Shown piece by piece: positions 10,139 through 21,500 of a stretch of DNA of 64,000 nucleotides (within the stretch, counting starts at the first letter, position 1; each line of letters begins with the position of its first letter). The notes beneath the pieces were generated by a model. That model ran no database searches. It was not told the origin of the DNA and worked only from the letters and a program-made list of their open reading frames with translations. The position numbers and the translations under genes are program-made. Location of the stretch: contig OW285195.1 in the NCBI GenBank assembly GCA_935421135.1, positions 1,178,001-1,242,000 on the forward strand, written 5' to 3'. Source of the DNA: Bugulina stolonifera (Eukaryota; Bryozoa; Gymnolaemata; Cheilostomatida; Bugulidae).

Positions 10139-11303
10139 TCAGTAATGCGGCCGATTATGATCTCCATCTAGGACTGTGTAGCTGATGGTGTTCAGTTTAA
10201 TTTTTCCACTCAGCATTAGAATGAGCCTGCAAAAAAAAGAAACATGACAATATACTGTAGCACAAGATAAACACTTTGCACTAGCAAATAAGCATGCATG
10301 TACGATGAATATAAAAAATAAACTAATAAGTGGGAGGCTCATTAGCAAATACATGCAACACTTGGTCTTGTAGACAAATTTGCCACTAGACTCGGCATAG
10401 TAGCCTATATTTAAAAACTAAAAAGACGAATTCTATTGAGGTAAGCAAGCTTTTGAAGTAATTGGAGCAAGAATGAGTTTACAAGTTGCTTAGCCTAAAC
10501 TGAATATTTGTTATATAGTATGAACAAATCTCTCATGACAATTACACACTGTAGATCTGCTGTTGAACAAACGATGTGATTCCATGTGAGTTTTTGGTGT
10601 AATTAAGATGAAAAGCACATATCATACATATTATAGTTTAACTTTTGGTGGTAAAAATATAACAAAATGCAATTACACAACTAGAATTAACCATGAAAGA
10701 TTCTCTGTGTGGCATTTAATCAGTAGTTACAACCAACTCAAGTATAAGTACTTGTATGTCCTGCTACGTTGACATGGCTAAGTGTTTAGCAAGCTGTGTG
10801 AAGTAAGGATAATAATACTATGTGTACCAATACATTTCCTTCAGAAGTAATATGTTGTCTATACTGTACTTATACATGTGCATCACATTGTAATATGTAC
10901 ATGTGTACGTGTATATTACAATGTAATATACATGTATATTACAATGTAGTATAGGCTACATGTAGTACGGTACGTATATATCGTGATGGAACAAATAAAT
11001 GTAAGTAACATGATGCATAATATACAATATCGTACATAAACACGTAGAAAACGACCATGCAGTTATGTGCCGCCTATGCTACATGACAGATACATGACTT
11101 GTACATTTGTTTTGTACACGCTGGAATATGCAGTAATCGTGACAAAAGCTGAATTAAATGACTAATGCCATAATGAAATACTGTAGAGTTCATCCTTGTA
11201 ATTTGTAAGCAGTCTAAGCAAAACTGTTGTAACCACTATATAAAATAAGTAACTCTCCTTACCTTACTGACATCAGGACCACTATCACAATTACTTCATC
11301 CAT
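10139..11303 (-). CDS. Possible two-exon small membrane peptide, 42 aa
   Basis: Exons in transcript order are 11303-11263 and 10226-10139. The donor is a strong GTAAGG. The acceptor is preceded by a run of T ending in GCAG on the minus strand. The exons join in phase (AG|G). An in-frame TAA lies three codons before the ATG. The peptide begins MDEVIVIVVLMSV, continues as a hydrophobic stretch to about residue 20, then has a polar tail with KIKLNTISYTV and ends DHNRPHY. This is the make-up of a single-pass micropeptide. I do not recognise the family. The splice match could be chance for so short a frame, and the transcript could be non-coding. Confidence 0.33.
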
Positions 11304-11654
11304 GCAGTGTTAGCACTGCTGGATCTAGCTGTCTTTGTCTGCTTTAGGATGCAGTCAGTGATATGTAGAGCTTGGGTCAGAGGTTGATGTTGGTGTAATG
11401 GCTGTGTTGTTTATTAATGTAACCACAAAGAGATAAGGATGTAAACTGTGCCAAGTGTATGAATAAACAATGCGCCTGGTTTTGGCAGAAAATTTGTTAT
11501 TGTGCTATTATTCTGCACCTCAGTATTATTATAAAAAGTGGTTGCTGACATTTGGGGTAATACAGTGGATTTTGCCTCTACTGAAGGCTGAAAGCTGAAA
11601 TGTGTTACCTTAAACTACCTGTGAATAATATAATTGCCTACCCATTCTGTACAG
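11304..11654. other. Intergenic, no gene seen
   Basis: No coding or RNA feature is visible. A TTTATT (minus-strand AATAAA) near 11410 could end the LRR transcript. Confidence 0.4.
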
Positions 11655-11998
11655 GTCCATCAAAAACTGCGAACTGCGGATCTGTGGACCTTCGTAAAAC
11701 AGGGAGTGGTAGAGACTGCGGATAGTGGACCCCTGCTATATATAGGTAGTTCAAAAAAACTGTGGACTGTGGATCTGCGAACATCCGTAAAACAGGGGGT
11801 GGTAGAGACTGCGGATAGTGGACCCCTGCTATATATAGAAAGTTCAAAAAAACTGCGGACTGCGGGTCTGCGGATTTTCGTAAAACAGGGGGTGGTAGAG
11901 ACTGCGGATAGTGGACCCCTGCTATATATATAGGTAGTTCAAAAAAACTGCAGACTGCGGGTCTGCGGACCTTCGTAAAACAGGAGGTGATAGCTCTT
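11655..11998. repeat. Minisatellite, unit about 92-94 bp, about 3.7 copies
   Basis: Each unit contains AACTGCGGACTGCGG, then CTTCGTAAAACAGGGGGTGG, then GTGGACCCCTGCTATATATA. Copies start near 11663, 11756, 11849 and 11946. Identity between copies is high. Confidence 0.85.
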
Positions 11999-12269
11999 CA
12001 CTGGTAGGCAGCACTATTAAGAGGGCTGCATAGTTGCAAGGTAAGGCGTAGTCTGACTGGGCGAGAGAAGACAACCCCATAGTAACCATCTAAATCAAAC
12101 ACTGATATACCAGAAGGTAGATAACTCCAAGTTATGCTTACTATATAAAAGTATTATACGGCACATGTGGTATATAGTTATATAGTAGGCTAGTTATATT
12201 TTCGTGGGTGTCTTACATGAAGGATATACCAAGATATTAGAGTGTGACTAGAGGCTGGTAAAGGGACAT

Positions 12270-12415
12270 TTCGAAAATGTCAGAAACAGGACGTTTTGAA
12301 AACTTTCTTTTGGAGTATAGAGATTAGGGATTGTCGTTTAGGGATTGGGGTTAGGAATTCAGGTTTGGGGTTTAAAAGTTTTCGGAACGCCTTGTTTCGA
12401 ACTGACATTTTCGAA
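12270..12415. mobile_element. Short foldback (MITE-like) element
   Basis: TTCGAAAATGTCAG at 12270 recurs inverted as CTGACATTTTCGAA ending at 12415. The imperfect arms run on for about 40 bp. The centre holds TTAGGG-like and TTGGGG-like bases. No target duplication is clear. Confidence 0.6.
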
Positions 12416-12527
12416 CAGTCTCAAATTGCTAAAGGTGAGCAGTTAGCTCACAAGTTAACTTTGACTCTAGCCAAAGTCTCATTCAGCTGACTATCCTGCT
12501 AAAGCCAAAGTACCTACTATGATAAAC

Positions 12528-15500
12528 TCATGTACCTGCTATTAAGAGAATGAGGAAGAGGTTGGAGAAGGCAAAGACAAGAAGCACGCCGAGACTGGGC
12601 TGCTCACTGCTTGCAGTGCATCTGATTCTCTCCAGCTTATGCACCTCATGTGGCTCACAGTGAGTCAGAGGAAATGTGTCGCCAAAGTATTCTCCACCCA
12701 CGCAATGTGATGATATGACTAAGTCTACGTGCCCTGCAAGTAATGCCAACTGCAGGTAAAATACTACAAAATTTCAGGTAGCCCTAGAATTCATTTACAG
12801 AAGAACCCTGGCTATTTCAAAACTAAGTAAAATTTCCTCTATGTTTGTACTCTCCTGTTCAGAGGTAGGTACTTACTGGATATCTGTGAGAGCCAGGCAT
12901 TGTTACAGTCACAAACTATGCTGTTCTTAATGTAGTCTACTTTCTTCAAACCTTGAGGTATATGTGCATCAGCAAAGAGACATTCTGGTAGAGTGGAGAG
13001 TTCATTGTCAGCGACTACCAGCTCCTGCAATCATAATTAATATTACGGTGACATGATTAATATCTAACAAGTGCTACTATATTCCTGTACTATTGTATTA
13101 CTGTGTACTACTATATTCCTGTACTATTGTATTACTGTGTACTACTATATTCCTGTACTATTGCATTACTGTGTACTACTATATTGCTGTACTATTGCAT
13201 TACTGTGTACTACTATATTGCTGTACTATTGTATTACTGTGTACTACTATATTCCTGTACTATTGCATTACTGTTATGTACTAGTGTACTACCGTCCTAC
13301 TGTATTACTGTACTTTTGTATCACTGCACTACTGTGTTACTGTACTACTGTGTTACTGCATTACTGTCCTACTGTATTACTGCATCACTGTACTACTGTA
13401 TTTAATAACTTGGAGGAAACCAAAATAGTAATATCCTGCCAAACGCAGTGGTTGACATATTATATCTACTAATGTCTAGTCGCTAGAAATATTGAAGCAT
13501 ATAATGGGTAGGTGTTATGTGTTACTGTGTCACAATATTACTGTGTTACTACGCTACTACATTATTCTATTACTATGTATTACTCACTGTATTACTTCAT
13601 TACTGTATTACTGTGTTACTGTCAAACAATAACCTACGTTGAGAGAAGGGAGTAGAATATTCTGGAAATAGTCAATTGTTTTGATCCGGTTGTTAGAGAT
13701 GTTGAGGTACCTAAGAGAGGAGAGTACGTTTGTAGTCCTGACTTTGATAGCAGTCACTGCTTCTATCTGGTTATCTACAGCATACCTGGCATACATGTAC
13801 ATATATGATATGAGTTAGCGTTTACGGGTGCATATATTCTAGTATATAATATGTACAATGTACATGCAATATACGCAGAACACAGCCTATACACACATAA
13901 CCTGTGCATGCTAACAGTCTATATATGCATGTAGCACAGTCTTATATAGCATCATGTCATATGTGGACATATAAATACGTGCAGTGGTCTCTATCAATAT
14001 AACATACTCAGCATACGTACACGAGAGGTCGAGAAATGTCAGTTTATGTTGATGTGTAAAGTAAGAGAGATCAATTTTACTGAGAAAGTTATTGGAGAGG
14101 TCAATGTGCTCCACTGCTTCTAGATATCCACCAAATGTGTAGTCGTCTATCTACAATGCGTATTGAAGAAGGGCTTGTTGCTGTTTGATTCTCAGTTGCT
14201 TAAAACTCGTATAAAATATATATGATGGTTTGGAGAACTGGGGTAAGCTAATGTCAAATAAGTCATCCTACGGACTGTTGTATTATTGCTGGCAGACTTT
14301 AGTACTGGCAAGTGGGCAATAATTTGGCAGAGGGGAAGGGATTGGTATTAGCAGTAAAATACTTGAATAGTTGCAATTAACCAAGTAGATTAGCTGTAGA
14401 TTAACCAAGTAGATTAGCTGGGATCCAGTCAGTTATTATTGTTCTAGAAATTATTGCGCAGAAATACAAAAGTACTTGTCCGATTGGGTCATAATCTCCA
14501 GCCTATTTTTACACGAATGATTTGTTTTCCAAAATACGGGGCAAAAAGAATATTCAGTGATAGTCAATAGCAAAAATTCCGTACAAGCTATCGCATAGGC
14601 TGAGTAGGCCATGATGACATTATACCTGTACATACCTGTTCAATCTCATTCATTGATAAATCAATGTAAGTGAGATAGGCGTTCTTGTGACTGAATGTGG
14701 TAAAAAAGTCAGCACTAGATATGAGGTTGCTATCAAAAAGAAATACACACGGATGTAATACACACACGGATGTAATATACACACACGGATGTAATATATA
14801 CACGGATGTAATATACACACGGATGTAATATATACACGGATGTAATACACACACGGATGTAATATACACACACGGATGTAATATACACACACGAATGTAA
14901 TACACACACGGATGTAATATATACACGGATGTAATACACACACGGATGTAATATACACACGGATGTAATATACACACACGGATGTAATATATACACGGAT
15001 GTAATATACACACACGGATGTAATATACACACGGATGTAATATACACACGGATGTAATACACACACGGATGTAATATACACACGGATGTAATATATACAC
15101 GGATGTAATACACACACGGATGTAATATACACACACGGATGTAATATACACACACGGATGTAATACACACACGGATGTAATATATACACAGATGTAATAT
15201 ACACACGGATGTAATATACACACACGGATGTAATATATACACGGATGTAATATATACACACGGATGTAATATACACACACGGATGTAATATACACACGGA
15301 TGTAATATATACACGGATGTAATACACACACGGATGTAATATACACATGAATGTAATATACACATGAATGTAATATACACATGGATGTAATATATACACA
15401 TGAATGTAATATATATGTACATGTATACACATAATGGATGTGGTAGGACTGATAGACAATAATCAGAGAGATCATTCGTTGTATTTACATGCACATGTAT

Positions 15501-18500
15501 AAATGCCAGCTGAGCAACGTTTCAGTGTCATACGGCTACCATTAGATTTGTGTGCTGCCTATATCCTTTAACCAGCGGACAGAGTAGCAACGTGTCCCAT
15601 AGCAGTTGTATAATCAAAAGTTAGTTATTAAACTGATCGACACTCACTTGCGTAAATTGAGTCGAATGAGGTGTGGAATTCCCTCCAATAGGGGCGACTT
15701 TACTGACTTCACCAGAGCATTTGTTATCGATATACTAGTCACAGATGTGAGACCTTTACACTGACTGAAGTCAATTGTCAGGTAATACCTGTTGGCTAAG
15801 AGTAAATAAGTCAGTAAACGTTTTAACCACAGAGATGCAGTACTACTACTAATGCTCCTACTACTACTACTACTCAGGGCTGTAACAACCAGGGGGGCAA
15901 GGTGGGCATTTGCCACCCCAGAAATCTATCCAAAAACACATAATTTGTTTGTGTCAAATCTCAAAATGGAACTTTGAGTACACTGATCACAAATTTAGGG
16001 CCAGTATTATTGTCTGAAAGACAGTGTAAGCGGCCTGTGACTCTGTATATCTACTTGAATTTGATAGAGGACATTTTAAGCTACTTTTAGTGTCGGTCTG
16101 GGCAGCCCGATACTCCGACCTGGACTTTTTGCCCCCTCAGCCAAAAATAGTTGTTACAGCCCTGCTACTACTACTACTGCTAACGCTACTGCTACTACTC
16201 CTGCTACATTGCACCACCACTACCACTGCTACCACTACTACCATTACTACTATTACTACTACTATTACTACTACTATTACTACTACTATTACTACTACTA
16301 TTACTACTACTATTACTACTACTATTACTACTACTATTACTACCACTCCGGCTACCAAAAATACTAGCTAAACCACTATTACTACTATAGCTACTGTGAC
16401 TACTACCGCAACCATTTGATCACTCGCCATACCTTGAAGCTGTATGCTTTCAAGTGCGGATAAGCCAGTGTAGGCATCTGGTGCCATAGCAGTCAATCTG
16501 TTCACTGAGAGAAATACTTGCTGCAGTTTTAACAGTCCTAAATCAAAGTAAATACACACAGTAGACGCTAGTAGTACAGTAGGGTATGCATAATACAGTA
16601 AACGCTAGTAGTACAGTAGGGTATGCAAAGTACAGTAGGCGCTAGTAGAGTGTATCAGAATAAGAGTATAGCCGGAACTTGGCCCAATGTACTGTGTTTA
16701 TGACCAATAGATATACCACACAGTTTTATTATGATTAGTATCACAATTCACAGGCAGAAACAAACCTACTTCTTTGTTTCCAGTGTAATTTTTTGTGGAT
16801 AGCAACAGGTGACAGCAGTTATCCTGTCAGCTCTAATAGAGCAGTTCATATTATTTTAGTCTTGAGAGCAGAGAAGACGTGATATCTACCATTCTGTAGT
16901 CCTTACTTTTGCTATTTTACACACATTTCTATTTACATGTTTACTTCCTTGTGTACACAGCATTGTACCAAAATGTAGTGAAAGAACATTTGCTACACAC
17001 CAACGGAGTAATACTCCTTTCCATACTTATTATTATCGTTCGCTTAAGTAAGTGTAAGTACAACTCTATACAACACATGTATCATAATTCTATTATTTTG
17101 TAATTCGCGTGATGTAGTTCGGATTTTGGTTGTAATCTGTAGTAAGTCCTTCTACCTTACTGTTATTCGTATTGTTAGACATGGTAGTATATACACGTAT
17201 AAATTGAACCATGTACCATACTCCTAGACCATACTCTGTATTTTCAAGTGCATTTTATTATTTTAGAATGCATTGCCAAAATGCATTGTTGTGATTGTTG
17301 CTGAGTTAGTTTCTGTCAATCGGGAACGGCAAAATAAATTGTAAGTTTGTTTCCTATGTTGTGTAATCATAAGAACTAAAACTTAATGTAAAATGTTTAA
17401 AAGTATTGTAATGTTGATGTAACAGATTTATCAATTTATTGTCATAATTTAGTGACATTTAGTGTTTCCGAGTTTATATAATAATTTTTTCTCTAATTAC
17501 TAGGTCACCGGTTTATTAATAAATAAAAATAAAAAGCTACCGTGCGACAACCTACTTCTGTGAATCCCCATTCTGTCACAAGTAGTACATTAGGGTATGC
17601 ATAGTACAGTAGAATACAATATGATAAATAATAAAACAAGCTGCATTTTAATAATTTTCTTTGTATTTATTCCGCAACTAGTTATAGTGTATTGGCTCTG
17701 CCGAGTACTGAGGTCAAGTCTGAGCTGACTCATAGATGGATAATCTCATGGCATAAGAGTATATTATTATAAAGCCCTTGGTAGCACAAAATATATAATA
17801 TCTGAGAATACAAGAATGCACTACATCGGAACAAGAAACTAAAATACATGTCAAGTAATACCTTGAGTTCATATGCTGTATGTACATGTACATGTGCCGT
17901 AAGTACATGAACATGTGCCGTAAGTACATGTGCATGTGCCGTAAGTACATGTGCATGTGCCGTAAGTACATGTGCATGTGCCGTAAGTACATGTGCATGT
18001 GCCGTAAGTACATGTGCATGTGCCGTAAGTACATGTGCATGTGCCGTAAGTATATGTGCATGTGTACATGTGTCGTATGTACATGTATGTACATGTACAC
18101 ACGGTACATGTGCTGTATGTACATGTACATTGTATAATGTACATGTACATTCTGTATATTGTATATGTACATGTAAACACAGTATATGTAAATGTACATT
18201 GTATATGTACATGTACATGTACATTGTATATGTACATGTACATGTACATACAGTACATGTACATATACATACAGTACATATTGTACTTTGTATATGTACA
18301 TACATATGTATAATGAACATATATACATGTACATACATATGTATATTGTACATGTGCACTGTATACGTACATACATATGTATATTGTACATGTGCACTGT
18401 ATATCATCATCATCATATATAAAAAGACGAAACGGTCCGCGGTCCGCGGTCTGCGGTCTGCCGTCCTCCAATCAGATTCGGGGTCGAAAATCGGGACGAC

Positions 18501-21500
18501 TCATATATGTTGTAATGCTGCCGGTCAGGATCTCGGCTCCGGGTGGTGGTAGGATCTCGGGACCGGGTCCCCTTGCATCGCTGCCGGGGCGGGTCCCTAG
18601 CCTTAGGACCTCGGACCCGACCAAAGGCGGGGTGGTTACACAACCCACCCCACACGCCAAATAAGTGTTGGATCTCGGGCTATGTCGATGGCGAAGACCC
18701 TCTTGGACTCATGGTTTATATAGGTTATAATGCTGCCGGCGAGGATCTTGGCTCCGGGTGATGGTAGGACCTTGGGACGGGTCCCCAGGCATCGCTGCCG
18801 GGGCGGGTCCCTAGCCTTAGGACCTTGGGCCCGACCAAAGGCGGGGTGGGTACATGACCCACCCCACCCCACACGTTGGTGTTAGAACTCGGGCTATTGA
18901 CTTGGAGTTGTCTTCTTAATGCAAGGGTGCACAACTCCTCATGGAATAATTGTAACATACCTGTACCACCAGAGGTCATGTACATGTATGGCCACAGTAC
19001 ATGAACACAAGCCATCATTTGATCCGAGCAAAGCGAGCAAATTTTGCAGTGAAGCTTGCGTCGCAGACCAAGCACGAAGTGCTTGTGTACATACATATGT
19101 ATATTGTACATGTACACTGTATACGTACATACATATGTATATACATGGCCATAACTATCTAGGCGGCTCAGGCGGCCCTAGCCGCCTGAACTTTTTGTTA
19201 AAAGAAGAAAAAATTAAGCTAATATCGGAAGGCATAGGTACCGTGCCCCACATGATATAAACATACTCTGATGAAAATGATGCTACTATGTGTATAATTA
19301 TATTGATGGCTAATCTTTGCGTGAAGCCACTGCTGATTAGATAGCGCAATTGGTAGAGTGCTTGGTCTTCATGCATAGGGACACGAGTTCGAATCCCACT
19401 GAGGGATGTTTTTTTTTCATTTTAGTAATTCACTCAATTGGTTAGCTATACGATGACAATACTAATCTCATCTGTAAGATAGGATCACTGCATGTGTAAT
19501 TCTGTATTCAACAATAAGAAATGCCCTAAGATTGCATGCACAGTGTGCCCACCCACCTCATTTGTTCCACTTCGAACACTGTTCTTCAGGGTTTGGGAAC
19601 CCTGGAATACCACTCTCCATCTCTATCCATCAACTAAATTTGTAAAGGACTACAATGGTATGTCATGGCCAAGCCAAACAGAGAAGCACTCTTTCGCAGT
19701 GTACTAATTTGAAGTTTACTATTTGCAGATTACTTTTTGTGGGAGGTGCCCCACCCTCCTTCCCTCATCCCGCACACACCCTCCTTCCCCCATCCCGCAC
19801 ACACCCTCCTTCCCCCATCTCGCACACACCCTCCTTCCCCCCATCCCGCACACACCCTCCTTCCCCCATCCCGCACACACCCTCCTTCCCCCATCCCGCA
19901 CACACCCTCCTTCCCCCATCCCGCACACACCCTCCCCACACCGCTACTGTTAGCCAGTCCAATTTCGGCCGCCTCAACTTTTTCAGGAAAGTTACCCCCT
20001 GATATATTGTACATGTACACTGTATAATTATGTACAATATACATATGTATGTACCTATACAATGTACATGGCACATGTGCAATATACATGTACATACATA
20101 TGTATAATGTACATATATACATGTACATACATATGTATATTGTACATGTACATGTACATACATATGTATACTGTACATGTACACTGCATACGTACATACA
20201 TATCTGTGCAGTCAAAGGTAGATAAATCCATCAAGTGTGTAGGTCACAACAATACTAATGTGACATACACTGACATACTACATGTACTACTGACATAGAC
20301 CACTGGTACTTACCATAGAAACATCTAGAAGGTATATAGGTAATGTTATTGATCTCTAGATGTATATGCTCCACATTTGTCAGCCTCCGCAGACTTTCTT
20401 GCATTCGTTTGCTAATGAACCTCATTCTGAAAGTATTGCTATATGCATACTGATAACTACATTACTCATATACATGTACATAACTAATGACTACATGACT
20501 CATATACATGTACATAACTAATAAATACATGACTAATATATATGCTGATAACTACATGACTCATTTAATCACTGATAACTAAATGACTCATGCATTCATC
20601 AGTAGATACAAGAATCATCTAACCATTATTAGGTAAGTACACATGGTGTGTAATGAAGGCATGGTTAGATGTATGACTAGTATCTACTGAACACTCATTA
20701 GGTGACTACAAGAGTCATGTAGTCATCAGTAGATATAAGAGTCATGTAGTCATCAGTAGATATAAAAGTCATGTAGTCATCAGTAGATATAAAAGTCATG
20801 TAGTCATCAGTAGTCAACAGTACAGATATGAGTAATACTTGCATATGTGCTGAACTGTGGCTGCGGTATAAAGAAATACATGGTGATACTTACTGATTAC
20901 TCTCAAGCCTCAGCTCTCCCACCTTACTCTCAAACTTTTGGTACATACTGGTATCATTCAGAGAGAGCCCAGCTGGGTCTGTGTGGTATACAAACGTCTT
21001 CAGCAGGTTGTGAGAGAGAACTAATGTATAGAGATTTGGAATGCCCAGGTACGTCTCTGGTGGTATACTAGTCAAGTAGTTATGCGAGAGCTGGAGCTTC
21101 CTGTATGTAATAATAATAATAATATCCGTGGCGCCAGACACAACTCTTTAACGTGGCTGCCCAATAGCAGAGCTAGTCGAGGGGCCACCACGGCTCCTAG
21201 AGCTGGACGTTATTATAGTTCGATATAGCACAGAGGAAAAACCTTCTTCGGGCCGAAAACCTCCAGGTTATTGGCGGGACTCGAACCCACGCCCTTACAG
21301 ATAACTTGCGCCATTGCTGCAAGACCAGACTGGCTAGCGCTAGACCACTTGGCCACCAACACCTGTATACCACAGTCATGCAAGTTATCTAGCACAATGT
21401 GAAGTCCATTGCTTTTTAATACTAAAACTGTACTTAATGCTGTAATAAGGTGAACTGTATAGTATCCCTGCATGAAGGGACAGGATTTCGACCACCCTGT

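Noticed and set aside
12318..12370. Telomere-like TTAGGG remnants
   Set aside because: Only two loose TTAGGG matches inside a foldback element.
10139..12540. The small exons at 10139-11303 as a cytoplasmic tail of the LRR protein
   Set aside because: The phases do not fit: an in-frame TAA lies before the ATG and the LRR frame ends cleanly at 12528.
14588..15494. Three 250-295-codon minus-strand frames rich in Tyr, Ile and Cys
   Set aside because: Intronic minisatellite. Only 14636-14729 is LRR exon 9.
15786..15796. LRR exon 8 starting after CAACAG
   Set aside because: It would shift the frame into TGA. The acceptor nine bases upstream (CTCTTAG) keeps the LRR frame.
17714..18552. Met/Tyr/Cys/His-rich open frames on both strands
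   Set aside because: Reading of ATGTAC palindromic repeats.
19331..19410. Working tRNA gene
   Set aside because: A and B boxes are present, but neither the acceptor nor the anticodon stem pairs.
21277..21360. Minus-strand tRNA gene
   Set aside because: It continues into a SINE body and (ATT)n tail, and cloverleaf pairing is poor.
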